Below, piece after piece: positions 35,702 through 48,843 of a stretch of 64,000 nt of DNA. The stretch is from Echinarachnius parma (Eukaryota; Echinodermata; Echinoidea; Clypeasteroida; Echinarachniidae), in NCBI GenBank assembly GCA_037951105.1, contig JBAMJV010003053.1, positions 1 through 64,000 on the forward strand, written 5' to 3'. A program made the position numbers and the translations under genes. How positions within the stretch are numbered: position 1 is the stretch's first letter; every line of letters starts with the position of its first letter. The notes under the pieces were generated by a model that was not told the origin of the DNA, did not search any database, and saw nothing but the letters and a program-made list of their open reading frames with translations.

Positions 35702-36220
35702 CAGAGAAAGGAGATTTGGTTATTTGATTTATATATATCCTTCATATTGGTTTGCTCACACAAAGACCTAAACATTAATACTGAGGAATTATTACACATA
35801 CAGGCCAGTTTTCCAATTCAATAAATCATGTACATGTATTTTGTTTCCGTTTTGGGTTTGTCTTTTACAGCGGTCATTATTGTTATGATATTGATCGAGT
35901 TTTTTTATTTTAATGTTCTCAATTGTAAACGCATACAGGTACAGGTAGCCGTGCGTAAACTTTGAGCACAAACGCGCTGCTATTCTGCGCAATTACGATT
36001 TTACGCGCACAAGGCATTGCGCGCGTACGAGCGTTCTCATTGGCTGCCTCTGCGCACTGGGTTGTCATGGAGGCAAAACAACTCTTCTGTAAACGTTAGC
36101 CGATTCCTAATTTTAAGATTTTTAACAACGTGTCCTGTGATTATTGCATGCGTATCAGACATTTGTTATCCTACTCTCCGCAGAGCCAAAAAGTTCGTTA
36201 CTCCTGACCAAAAAGGTACT

Positions 36221-38594
36221 GGGTCATTCCATGTCAAATCACCCAATGGATTTCATCGCACCCCCTCCAAATTTGCTAATATTTGGTATGTATGATATTT
36301 CAACCTTAAAAAGCTCAAAATAATATTTAAGTTTTAGCCGAATCCGCCCAACGGTTTTGGCGCTATGGTCGATTCTTATGGGGGAGTTTTGTAAGAAATG
36401 GGCGTTGGCACCATTTTTCAAATGGCAATTGTCCGTTAACCGTTGGGTCAATTTATGTTGTGATGGTGTCATTGGACTGGGGATGTTATATGCAATCCAT
36501 TTATGCCATTTGTTTTCATGCATGAGTGAGTTTGGATACGATAACCTTTGACCTTCCGTTTTATCTCGTGGATCAAATAATTTTGAGATTTTTTGGGCTT
36601 AAATGTTGTCTTGATATAATTTCTACAACATATGAAAGAATTGGAGATAAATTATTTCTTGTTTTTTCTACAGCCTTGTTTTAAGTTTGCAAATTTCATG
36701 TAAAATTGTTTTAAAAATTATTTTAGACCTACACCCATGTCCAAGAATTCTATAGGGGTGTATTATGTATGAAAAAGACCTATTCAAAGCCATGATTAGA
36801 GCCTATTCACACCCTGGCTTACCACAGTTAAATAGACCTGCTAATCCCAATACAATAGAAATCCAGACAAATGGCATCCATTGATGTTCCAATGACAAGG
36901 GCCCTGTTTCAGAAAGAGATACAATCAATTGTGAGCCAGATCAAATGTTCTTAATGCACACATCTGATTGGTTGAAATGCAGAAAATGTCCCTCTCTGCA
37001 ACAGGGCCTAGGTGTAGATCTTTTCTTGAATACAATCTTTCAAGTTCAAATTCAAAATGCAAACTTGTACATCAATCATGAAAGCAAATATCTACAGGTA
37101 TCCCTTTTCAATGAATTTCATGTTTCTATGCAACATTTTATGCAATTAAGTTACATGATTTGCAATCTGTAAAAATTCAAACCCGATTCTTTCCAACTAA
37201 TCAAACACAAAAAGTAACTACCCCCTTGACAACTGCTCATAATTACATAACCAATAATTGTTTCAAGATGTCATTTTACCACAATATTTCTACAGTTGTT
37301 TTGTGTGAAAATCAAACAGCATTGTTTCACAAACCATCAATAATGCATTGAGCCATAAGTATGTGCTGTTTCACAAAAAATGGACAGGCATGTGCAAGTT
37401 CTTGTGACTTTTGAAATTGGGTCATTTGTCTTTAATCTAGCTGTGCTCATTCAGCCATCTCTCATTTCCACACATAATGTACAAAAAACTGTAGAAATAT
37501 TGTAGTAAGATGACATCTTGAAACAATTATTGGTTATGAAATTATGAGCACTTGTCTTAGGGGGTAGTTACTTTTTGTGTTTGAATTTTTACAGATTGCA
37601 AATCATGTTACTATTGCATATATTATTGCATAACTATTGCAATTTATGGTGCATAGAAACATGAAATTCATTGAAAAGGGATACCTGTAGATATTTGCTT
37701 TCATGATTGATGTACAAATTTTAATTTTGAACTTGAACTTGAAAGATTGTATTCAAGAAAAGATCTACACCTAGGCTCTGTTGCAGAGAAAGATATTTTC
37801 TGCATTTCAACCAATCAGATGTGTGCATTAAGAACATTTGATCTGGCTCACAATTGATTTTATCTCTTTCTGAAACAGGGCCCTTGTCAGGTTGGAAACA
37901 TGTGGTATCATTGGAACATCAATAGATGCCATTTGTCTGGATTTCTATTGTATGGGGATTAGCAGGTCTATTTAACTGTGGTAAGCCAGGGTGTGAATAG
38001 GCTCTAATCATGGCTTTGAATAGGTCTTTTTCATACATAAACCACCCCTATAGAATTCTTGGACATGGGTGTAGGTCTAAAATAATTCAATTTTACATTA
38101 AATTTGCAAACTTAAAACAAGGCTGTAGAAAAAACAAGAAATAATATATCTCCAATTCTTTCATATGTTGTAGAAATTATATTAAGACAACATTTAAGCC
38201 AAACAAAATCTCAAAATGATTTGATCCACGAGATAAAACGGAAGGTCAAAGACTAAGGTCAAAGGTTATCGTATCCAGACTCGCTCATGCATGAAAACAA
38301 ATGGCATAAATGGATTGCATATAACATCCCCAGTCCAATGACACCATCACAACATAAATTGACCCAACGGTTAACGGACAATTGCCATTTGAAAAATGGT
38401 GCCAACGCCCATTTCTTACAAAACTCCCCCACATGAATCGACCATAGCGCCAAAATCGTTGTGCGGATTCGGCTAAAACTTAAATATTTGAGCTTTTTAA
38501 GGTTGAAATATCATACATACCAAATATCAGCAAATTTGAAGGGGGTGCGATGAAAATTTTCACTTTTTTGGGGTGATTTGACATGGAATGACCC
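36221..38594. mobile_element. 2.4 kb fold-back element, ends GGGTCATTCCATGTCAAATC
   Basis: The two ends are exact inverses over about 24 bp and the arms remain complementary for roughly 1.1 kb each, meeting near 37395. TACT lies just outside both ends (36217-36220 and 38595-38598), a candidate 4-bp target duplication. The 64-residue peptide encoded at 36357-36551 (+) and 38259-38453 (-) is the same because the arms are the same DNA. Its differences are few, but no family is recognised. Confidence 0.75.
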
Positions 38595-38754
38595 TACTAT
38601 AATAATAATATTAATGGTATTTTATTCAACAAACAAAATGTCACATTCGCAGCTACAGACTGAATTGCAGTAACAAGTGCAACGGTATATACAAACATCA
38701 AAATAACAAAATAACTTCACCCTAATAAGTCCGTGGGGCCATTATGGCCTCTCC

Positions 38755-39311
38755 CTCCTCGAAAATCGGACCTACCGTTGCGAAGTCACGTGACCTTTTG
38801 TCTTTGCATGTCAGTCCGAAAATTCGCTAATTTTCGTGATTTGTGTACAAAACATAGAAATATCAGTTTTCCTAACAAAAATAAAACATTGGTTATTTGT
38901 TTACATTTTTGTTGTTTACATTTTAGATGTTTGTTCTGGTGGTCAAAATAGTTTAATTATAGTAAGAAATTAAATAACAACAACAAATACCCGACTCTTC
39001 CAATTTTGTTTTCTTGTGCTATTATTCCAAATGGTCTAAAGAATGTATGTAGTGAAAACCAATGTTTAACTATAAAGAATATGTGATTTATGGGTAAAAA
39101 TATGAATCTGTTGACCCTATTTGCATAAACTACCATAAATATGCAAATTAATGATTTTTTTCTAAAAATTGAAATTACTATAGTTATTCTATACACTTCA
39201 CTTGAAATGCGTGCACATTTTCACGGCGATCGGCTGCTTGACAGGGCTTGGCGATATCTTAAGGGGGGACGCCGTATAAATACCTCAAATAGCCCGGCCT
39301 TTTTAGGGTTT
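38755..39311 (+). repeat. Dispersed repeat, copy 2 (see 8225)
   Basis: Direct-orientation match to 8225-8866, ending in the identical CTCAAATAGCCCGGCCTTTT phrase. An AT-rich (ATAATA)n stretch precedes it at 38600-38630. Confidence 0.7.
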
Positions 39312-39466
39312 AACGAGAACACGAGGTAAAAAGAAATGTTAATGTAACATACAAAAATGAAAGTGTAAGTACGTAATAATTACACATAGATAATAATATT
39401 TACGACTTAGCAGTGAATACTAACGAAAGTACTACTGTATGTATACCTCTCTGGGCCGGTGTCAAC

Positions 39467-41463
39467 GTTTTTCTCGTTACTTCGGATAACTGGTAACCCG
39501 AACCAGTTACTCTATATAGAGTAATTTTTCCACTCATCCGCAAATGATATCCGCATGATATGATGATTGTTATTATAAAACGGCTCCGGTAAATGCAGGA
39601 TAACGTGATTGGCTAATACCGATCACGTGGGCATTGATCACTTTTCACCAACTGCACCACCGTGCCGATACCGCGCAACCACCGTGCCGAAGGTGTGCAA
39701 CCCCGTGACGTAACAATGCTTGTTTACATAGTTCTACGAAGACAAACTTGCCAAAGTGAAAACAAAGATGTAAAATGCTTCGTTTTGTAAATTATCTGTT
39801 CTGTAGTAAATAAATCGAGCAATTTCGTAAATTATATGGTATGTGGTTTGATATTGGTAAGTTTTGGTATGGAAATGCATACAATTCTTTGATAATTCTC
39901 ACTTTCATGGGAAAATCTTCGGCAATTTCCCATCAACTGCATTTGATCTGCATAGTCAAATTCAGTGAAGCGAGTGCAGTAAGTGTTGATGAATGTTGTA
40001 AATTCCTAATATAGGTTTTCCCGCTCAATTTCGCGATTGTGTCAATCGAATTGATAATAGGAGCAAGCGAATTCGCGCGATTTGCGATCGCCGTACCAAA
40101 GCAGCATTCGAATTCGTAAATAGTCGTTCAAAATCACGTAGGAGCAAGTGAATTTGCACAAAGTGCATACCTTTTCATCAATGGTCATTCGAATTCGCGA
40201 AAGGCCGTTGACAGTTGGCTGCACATTCGCGAATTCGAATGCCCATAAATGAACTTCTGTGCCTATTCACGAAAGCGTGTGCGTATGCATGAATTCGCAT
40301 GCACTTATTCGGAATTTGGAAGACCGATACCAACGATTACGCGGCAACGCGCGAATTCGAATGACCCGAAATGAATTCGATTGAAAAAAGTGCAAAATTG
40401 AGCGGGAAAACCTATAAATTCACACTTTAGAGAGTAGATAGTCTCGGTTACTAATTTTGGCAAGTCTGTTTTCAATAATCCAGCAAAATGAAACAATCCG
40501 TGGTTGAGCTCGTTTTATAAAACAAAAATTACTACGGTCTTATTATCGATGCAGCGATGCATTTACACAACACACTCTAGACCGTGTATTATTTGTATAT
40601 CATCATTGTACTCATTCATCATGTTCATATCGATTTTGTTTACGTGGGCGCGCGTGCAGTGCGTGCCGGCAATTCGAGGGATCGACAATAGCTGTAAGAT
40701 ATTCGCCGATGGCAGCGATATATTACCTTGGTTGTGCTGCCTACTTCCGGTACAGGCGCGCGTGAATAGCTTTCCTATTGAAATCAGCCAAAATCACGAT
40801 GTGTCGTTTTTAAGAACGGGTCTAAAAGGGATTCAAACATTAATTTAAATCACAGTTTATTTGAAAGTATTTTTGTTATGGGTTTCCGTTGCGGATGAAA
40901 TCATCAAAATTAGCCTGCAAAACTTGATGAATTATTCGTGTGTAGCTGTAGGATTTTGACGTTCGTGCATAGAAAATGCAAGCAGTGTAAAAGACCGGAA
41001 GTAAGTAGCACAACCGGAAGCTGGACCCGGTGAACCAACAGCGCGCGTCAACCAATCATAAACAAGCATTTCATTAATGTTATTCAACGCCCTCTAGCGG
41101 CCAAATATTTATATCTATTTTCGATCCCTCGAATTTGCAAAGACGCTTTCTATGGTCTATAGATAAACGCACGTTTAAACATTTCGGGAATTCGACGGAT
41201 CGCGAACGATCGAACGTATACGCGCGCGCGCGTAACATGACATGAATGCGTGCGCACGTACATGTGTGTACGCATGTTATTGTATATTAAAAACACGTAT
41301 GGGGACCCGATTTTCGTATTTTCCGTCTCCGGAAAAGACGATTATTGTGTCCGGGGCCAAGAAAGTCTAGACTAACATGTCCTTTGAACCAGTTAATGTA
41401 GAGTGACTGATTCGGGTTATCAGTTATCCTGAAGTAACGAGAAATCCTATAACACCGGGCTGG
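39467..41463. mobile_element. Possible ~2 kb TIR element (ends CTGGGCCGGTGT / ACACCGGGCTGG)
   Basis: About 60 bp near the left end (including TTTCTCGTTACTTC, GGATAACTG and TAACCCGAA) recurs inverted at 41395-41463. Inside lie the fold-back at 40012 and a further inverted pair of ATTCGAGGGATCGA at 40670 and 41125. The unrecognised 114-residue ORF at 40504-40848 spans the latter and is not supported as a gene. Target duplication is unclear. Confidence 0.4.
40012..40414. mobile_element. TA-flanked fold-back MITE (ends TAGGTTTTCCCGCTCAATTT)
   Basis: The left end TAGGTTTTCCCGCTCAATTT and right end AAATTGAGCGGGAAAACCTA are exact inverses. TA occurs outside each. The interior is packed with GAATTCG and TTCGCGAATTC motifs. 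Confidence 0.7.
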
Positions 41464-41867
41464 ATGGGAGAAATTATATCTCGCACACACAAAATTTATG
41501 AAATTGGTCCGCCGGAATCGCAAAGTTTTCATGTTTTCCACTCTTATTTAATAAATATTATAGCTAAACAAATATAAGCATCGGCTATTTAAAATACAGG
41601 AGGTTCCCTTTCCATTCATGAACATGTTATTGTTATTGGATACAAATAACCTCCGTAATTTTTGTTTACATCGAATCAAGCTTTCTATACAAACTTCATC
41701 AATTTTGGGCTTGATATCGCGCATCCATCGAGGTGCATTTTTTTATACACAAAATGCAGTCATTGTCTTCCAAACACGATACAATAAGGGTGCTGTTCTA
41801 GTAGGATATTTCCTGCTATTTTGCCTCAACTTCCAAAGAAATAATATCAATTGACAATCAATTAAGG

Positions 41868-41975
41868 TGGCTCGTACCCCCTCCCCCAAATAATTTGCCA
41901 AAACTATATAAAACATTAGGGGTAAGGGGTAAATGTTATCATTTTATGAGCAGCGACCCTCTTCTTACACTATGA
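41868..41975 (+). repeat. EGF-locus satellite leader, interrupted
   Basis: Carries the standard leader (CCCAAATAATTTGCCAAAAC, then GGGGTAAGGGGTAAAT) and the first GCGACCCTCTTCTTACA units. It is then cut by a LINE fragment; the satellite resumes at about 42910. Confidence 0.65.
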
Positions 41976-42908
41976 ATTTTTCAATTTCAATTTCGATTAT
42001 TCCACACTTTTATTAAAAACATACAAAGCAAACAAATAAAAATACATGCAAATGTATAAAAAAAAACGAAAAAAAAAAACATACAAATATACTCAATAAC
42101 ACATTACATGAAAGTGTTTGGTACCAGTAGAAAGGCTGAGCCTTATATGAAAACTGGTGCCAACCTAGTAAAGAAATAGCGATATTTAAAGTAAGATAAC
42201 ATAATCAAATAATTCCACACATACGTACAAACACACAAACAAACACTCACATATACACAAAATACAGGCCTTGTGTGTTATCATTGCACATGGTATTTAT
42301 CAAGTACAAATGTTTCGTATCTCATTTTAAAAACATTTAGAGAATGACTCTCTCTAATATGATTGGGCAAATTATTCCCGATTAAAGGACCATGAAAAAA
42401 TATAGATTTATAAAAGGCTGAAGTTCGAGAGAAGGCAAATTAAAATTGTTGCTATTTCTTGTCATATGTTCATGTATACTGTCGAAGTTAAATTAAAATG
42501 GCTTAAAATGGACGGAGGAAGTACATTTTTTGGCGATTTTTGGTACATAAAATTGGCGATTTGAAAATTATATTATCATTAATATTTTAAAGTTTGAGGC
42601 TTAAAAAGATTGGCATACTAGGGGCAAGGTATTTACAATGATTTATAATGCGAACAGATTTTTCCGGTAATTTTAAAAGTCTATTCATATTAAAGTTGGG
42701 GAATTTGGCCAGGCAAGAATGCAATAATTAAAAAAAGGTAAAATAAGAGTATTGTACAGCATCATTAACATATTTGTAGGAAGCGTCTTCAATCTATATA
42801 AAATACCTATGTTTTAGACAACCTTTTGCAGACATCACCAACATGTTCATTCCAAGTTAGTCTTTCTTCGATTATAACACCTTAAATTTGTGTATATTTC
42901 ATTAATAT
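41976..42908 (-). pseudogene. 5'-truncated non-LTR retrotransposon, reverse-transcriptase C-terminal remnant
   Basis: Read on the minus strand, the DNA around 42880-42660 gives fragments typical of the region after the RT domain of CR1/L2/Jockey-like LINEs. These are GVIIEERLTWNEHV, then after a frameshift GILYRLKTLP, LYNTLILPFFNYC and AWPNSP. The more distal 42390-42290 gives LPNHIRESHSLNVFKMRYE and a stop. The 3' end has a long UTR and a GAAATTGAAATTGAAA tail. Stops and shifts make it non-functional. It is inserted in the EGF-locus satellite, whose units flank it on both sides. Confidence 0.7.
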
Positions 42909-43121
42909 CGATCCTCTTCTAACATTATGAATAGCGACCCCTTTCTTAGATTATGAATCTAATATAACTTATAAATATATTAGTACAACACATACTACTA
43001 TCACTACTTGTATACTACTATCAAAATGACTTCTGCAACTAATAAATAATAACATTGATACTAATAACATTAGCAATGTCGATCATATACCCAAATAATC
43101 GGTTCTACTCGACAATTTCAG

Positions 43122-43208
43122 ATGTGAACGAGTGCACAGTGAGTAATCCTTGTGACACCACGAATGGAGATTTCACCAACATCGATGGATCGTATCAGTG
43201 TACATGTA
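43122..43208 (+). pseudogene. 5' part of a cbEGF exon interrupted by transposon (type 1)
   Basis: Acceptor AATTTCAG at 43114-43121, then the usual DVNEC start. The exon breaks inside the C4-x-C5 region at TGTACATG|TA. The third cysteine codon is TTC (Phe) instead of TGC, so this copy had lost, or has since lost, a disulfide partner. The remaining 42 bp lie at 53809-53850. 87 + 42 equals exactly 129, the length of the intact exons. Confidence 0.85.
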
Positions 43209-43279
43209 CACACTAAAAAAAGGGTCAATCTTACACCTATATAGGGGCAAGTCGTTGCCACACTGGGATCACCTATATA

Positions 43280-43980
43280 CAGGCGCGCCGGAAGCAGTTT
43301 TGGATTGGGGGGGGCAAAACCCGAAGAGGGCTCATGTGTTTAGGGGCTCATGCCCAACCACACTCACAGGGTTGCCAACCCCCCCCCCCCCCCCTCCCAC
43401 GGTCAAGGGAGCTTTTGCATTTTTGGACTTTGGACAAACCATATGCCAAATTTGTATGATTCAACATCATAACTTTCAGCTAAAAATGAGTCCCGAGGGA
43501 GCGAAGCGACCGAGGGCTGGGGCAGAGCCAGAGGGGAGGGTCTGGGAGGGGGTATCCCCCTCCCACGGGGAAGATTTTGCATTTATTCACTTGTAATGGT
43601 GCGATTTGGTGCACGTCACACAAACAGTAGAGCAATAACAGCCTACACAAGAAGTACCTGGACTGGTACAGAAAAACCCATCCCAGACCTACCAAATGCA
43701 AGTTACACAACAAACTGAGATAATTTGTTTGCGCGCGAAGCGCGCAGCGAAAATTTTAAATGGATGAATAACTCAGTTTTTAAACGTTAGAATTAATAAA
43801 TACTGGCTGATACATTTAATTTGTTCCTTTCCTTTTTCTTTCTTTCTTTCTTTTTTCTTCCTTTTTTTGAGGGGGGAGGCTTTTTTGGGGGGGCAAAAAC
43901 GCGTTTTGCCCCCCCACTTTTTGGATTGGGGGGGGGGGGGGGGCGGCCGCCCCCCCTGCCCCCCACTTCCGGCGCCTATG
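43280..43980. mobile_element. hAT-like G-tract element with exact 8-bp target duplication
   Basis: CCTATATA flanks it on both sides (43272-43279, 43981-43988). The ends CAGGCGCGCCGGAAG and CTTCCGGCGCCTATG are imperfect inverses starting with CA. An 8-bp duplication is characteristic of hAT elements. The interior contains GGATTGGGG tracts, a palindrome around GGCAAAAACGCGTTTTGCC and T/C-rich runs. It encodes no protein, so the family is non-autonomous. Confidence 0.75.
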
Positions 43981-44064
43981 CCTATATAAGTGCAACATTT
44001 CACCTTTTGGTAAGGTTGCAGAGTTGATCCTTTACCGTTTTGCACCTTTAACCCGTTTACTACG

Positions 44065-45600
44065 ACTATATAAGCACCATTTCCTACCCTGAAAACGAGA
44101 TTCTTTTCACTGTGCGAGAAACCGAAGCCCCCAACAAAAGCCCAGCGGTCTGCATGTGGCCGCGTGTGCGAGCCAAGACCGAATTAGCGAACGCACTATT
44201 CATCAGTGCATGCAGCTGGTGACGTCTTTCGCGCATGCGCAATTCATTCCTTGTTTTGACATCAGCATGAACAGAGGCAAATTATACGGAGCTCTCTCCG
44301 CTCCCCACGCCACGCAGCCACTGAGTAGCCTGGCCTCGATCGCAGCGGATTGCCCGCCCGCGCTGTCCGGCCTGGTGGCTGTGTGGCGCTGGCTGCTCGG
44401 CATGCACAGCTAGCTAGCCTGTCAAATCAGCATGGCAGATGTGTATCGAAAGGCTTTCCGTTTGTTTCTGAAATGATTACAGAGACATGTCGTTACCTAA
44501 CATTCTCTCCACCTCGAATAAAACAAAACAAACAACAATCACACAATAACTGAACCGCTAAAACGGCCTCAAAACTAATATAAGATACAGTTAGTATTGA
44601 GTAGATCCAAAATGATTACCATTACGAATTGATGACTATATCCTTCTAGCCTTTTTTTCAGGTACATTTTATATCGGCGATATCCCGATCCGTGATACTA
44701 AAATACTTTTTTGCAGTGCTCCTATATTATGTGTGAGAGTGGTTTGTGTGTGTGGATGCAGATACGTTTGTTTCTGTTTATGTATTGGTAAACATAAATA
44801 TCATATTTGCACTATTTTATATTCTTGCATCATTTCATCAATTTTCCTTGAAAATAAAACAATAAGGATAAATGTACAAACAGTTACATATTTTCAACGT
44901 GAATTCATAATTATTTTAAATCTAATTCATAATAATGTATCTTATATGTAAAGATAATTGTTTCAATATAATTACGATGAACAAATACAATCGTAAATAA
45001 ACTTGAGTAGAATCGTATAACATACATGTAGACTGAGTTATGGGCCTAATTTATTTTTTGTTTACTAATAATCTCAGCCTCTGCTTTAGCATTACAGTAT
45101 TTTTGTTAGCAGTATACAAATGTTTTATGTCAGAGCGGTACATCGTGGCAGTTCGGTAAAAGAACAATCATAATTATAGCTACGATGTAAATCTGATCGT
45201 AAAATGAATGAATGGATGAATAACAAGATAGATGATATAATTATGGATATTTGTTTACAAATATAAACTAATAAGATAATCAACTAATGAACGAACGAAT
45301 GTATGAGTATACGAATTAATTAATTTTTTGAATAATACATGACTGTGTTCATTATAATTTGTGCGGGGCTCTGGGTGGGTTGACTATTTTAGGGAAAAGG
45401 TTTTTCGCAGTGAAAAATGGGTTTGACGGGCATTATGACTTCATAATTTATCACACAGGAATCTTACGAATTGATCTTCGAACTGTGTATTGTTCGCTCC
45501 ATATAATGATAACATTATGATAATATATATAGGGAACATATTTCTCAGATGCTGCGGTATTTTGTTGAAGCCCCTAAATGCAAAACAAATATGTTCTATA
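44065..45600. other. piggyBac left non-coding region
   Basis: There is a GC-rich patch at 44130-44420 with overlapping ORFs on both strands (85 and 66 codons) that resemble nothing known, then AT-rich DNA. No supported gene. Confidence 0.4.
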
Positions 45601-45603
45601 AAC

Positions 45604-45855
<252 letters not shown>

Positions 45856-46294
45856 ATAATCTATGAAAAAATCTATGAAATATATATTATATAAAAAAGT
45901 CAATAAAATAAATTTGGACTCTATAATTCATTGGTAAAGTCTTTATTCAATTCAAGAAAGGATTAAATAGTTATTAATTAGTTTTGAAGGAATATATATA
46001 TATATCTGTATATATATATTATTTACGTATTGATATATTTATTCATGTATTTATTTATAATTTTACAAATATTTGTTTAACCTAATCTTTACTGGTGCCT
46101 ACTGATGCGCTCCTTTGTGATACATTTTGAATGGATGGTGTTGATGTGTCATAAGCGTATATAAACACACACAATATATGTTTATAATCATGGCGAGTTT
46201 TTGTCAAGGCATATTAGAACGATTGAAATAAAATGAATATGTTTTGCTTGCAAAAGCATGTATTTAAAAAAGGACAGTATTCTTTTATATGTTT

Positions 46295-47370
46295 TAGTTC
46301 ATCATCATTATCATCATTACCATCATCATCATCGATATCATTATCATCATCATCATCGTTATCATCATCATTATCATCATCGTCATCATTATCATAATCG
46401 TCATCATCTTCATCAGTATAATCATCGTTAATTTCATTCATCAGCATCATCGACACGATCATCATTATCATCAGTATCATCATCGTGAATTTCATTCTTA
46501 TCATCATCTTCATCAGCATCATCGACACGATCATCATCATTTTCATCATTTTATCATTATCATCATCATCGTCATCATCATTATCAGCATCATTATCATC
46601 AGTATCAGCATCATTATCGTCATCATCAGTATCATAATCGTCATCATTATCATACTCGTCATCATTATCACACTCGTCATCATCTTCATCAGTATCATCG
46701 TGAATTTCATTCTTATCATCATCATCTTCATCAGCATCATCGACACGATCATCATTTTCATCATTTTATCATTATCATCATCATCATCGTCATCATCATT
46801 ATCAGCATCATTATCATCAGTATCAGCATCATTATCGTCATCATCAGTATCATAATCGTCATCATTATCATACTCGTCATCATTATCACACTCGTCATCA
46901 TCTTCATCAGTATCATCATCGTGAATTTCATTCTTATCATCATCATCATCTTCATCAGCATCATCGACACGATCATCATCATCATCGTCATCATTATCAG
47001 CATCATTATCATCAGTATCAGCATCATTATCGTCATCATCAGTATCATAATCGTCATCATTATCATACTCGTCATCATTATCACACTCGTCATCATCTTC
47101 ATCATCGTGAATTTCATTCTTATCATCATCATCATCGACACGATCATCATCATTTTCATCATTTTATCATTATCATCATCATCGTCATCATCAGTATCAT
47201 AATCCTCATCATTATCGTCATCATCATTATCATACTCGTCATCATCTTCATCAGCATCATTTTCATTACTATCATCAGCATTATCACCATCGATATCATT
47301 ATCATCATTAATCGTCATCATCATTATCAGTATCACCTTCATCATCATCATTATCATCATCAGTGATGAA
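46295..47370 (+). repeat. (ATC)n compound satellite with ~200-300 bp higher-order repeat
   Basis: Trinucleotide ATC/ATT/GTC mixtures are punctuated by recurrent phrases such as GTGAATTTCATTCTTATC and ATCATCGACACGATCATC, recurring about four times in the same order. Long Asp- or Met-rich ORFs are by-products. Confidence 0.9.
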
Positions 47371-48064
47371 CCAGTTACCGACATCATTGCAACTTATCCA
47401 ATCAGTGTAAGCACAAATTTAAGCAGAGAACATTCCATTTAGTTATGTAATCATACAAAAACACATCACTTTATTCCATGAATTTACTCAACTTGTCGAT
47501 GTCATTACTAGGTGACACCCAATATTTATTATGAAAGATGCATACTACTACATATTCAAACTCCATGATGATTGCACATTACATTTCATTTTTGTGCATT
47601 TATTATGATGACAAATAATTCTTATCACACAATATATCATCCTCCTGATATTTATATCCATGCTGTGAGTATAGTTCACTTGAGTACTTCAGTATATTCC
47701 ATGCTCATGTTGATACAAGATCTACATAATTAATTCAAAGATATGTAGTATGTATTTTTGCATATGAAATATCAAGTAATTACATTTTCAAATTCAAATT
47801 ATGTACATCAAAATATTGCAAAAGGCAAGTCTTGATACATATTTCTTCCAATGGTCATGAATAAATTATTACAATTTAGAAAAAATCAATTCATGAAGAA
47901 CATGTCTGTGAGTAGATACGAGAATTGACAGCAATGTACAATTTTACACAATTTATAAATTACAAGATCATGTAGTTGGACAGAAAGCATACCTATAATA
48001 ACAAAATATAAAGTAAAGGTACACAAAGTATGAGTCAAAATAAATACTGTACTAATCTGAAGTG

Positions 48065-48530
48065 TTCAATGTCACTTGTTGATCCGTCATAAGATTTACA
48101 CAAAACATTTCATACATTTACATATCACATGCTGGGAATATCTCATGTCGGAAGAAATATTTTCATGTCAAGGTAATAACAATAAGTCACTCGTACATGT
48201 AGATCCATGAGATGCAGATACACGCTGGAAATATCACATGTCCATAAATAGATATTGAATTCTTTCACCTCAACGTAATAAACAAGTGTTCTTATAAAGT
48301 CACTCGTAGCGGCTCCTCATCATGAGCAGATACATGCTGGAAGAATCACATGTCCATCAAGGAAAATTTAATTATTTCATCACAAAGTAATAAAACATTT
48401 AGCGTTCTTATAAGGTCATTTGTAACCTTATGAGCAGATACATGCTGGGAATATCAAATGTCCATAAAGAAATATTCAATTCTTTCACCTCAATGTAATA
48501 ATCAGTAAGTGTTCTTATAAAGTCGCTTCA
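48065..48530 (+). repeat. Four degenerate ~115-bp direct repeats inside piggyBac
   Basis: Units share GCAGATACATGCTGGAA, ATCACATGTCCATAAA and TAATAA...GTTCTTATAAAGTC. They lie downstream of the transposase stop codon, in the element's 3' region. Confidence 0.65.
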
Positions 48531-48843
48531 CGGTATGTATGTGAGTGAAGAGACACATTATACAAATAAACTCAATCATTGTAATAAATAAGGAAAGATC
48601 GTGTATCCACAAATAAATCAATTTGATCATCTATACATACAATTAGTGAAATAATGTTATGGCAACAATGGCATAGATATGAAAACATGAATTAAATACG
48701 ATGCATCAAATGAAAGCAGATCTATACAGAATAATTAACCCATTTTGTTATTCCAAATTATTCAATGTATTTATGTTTCATGTGTCTTTGGTAACTGATG
48801 ATTACATGTAGCCTAACAACAAGGATTAAGATCAAGTTCTGTA

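Noticed and set aside
36357-38453. Same 64-residue peptide encoded in both arms of the 2.4 kb palindrome
   Set aside because: Conservation is explained by the inverted duplication of DNA. No family or splice signals were seen.
44156-44413. GC-rich 85-codon ORF inside the piggyBac left region
   Set aside because: No homology pattern, overlapped by an opposite-strand ORF, and outside the transposase unit.
46214-47387. ORFs of 72-208 codons rich in Asp, Met and Ile
   Set aside because: Translation of ATC trinucleotide satellite.
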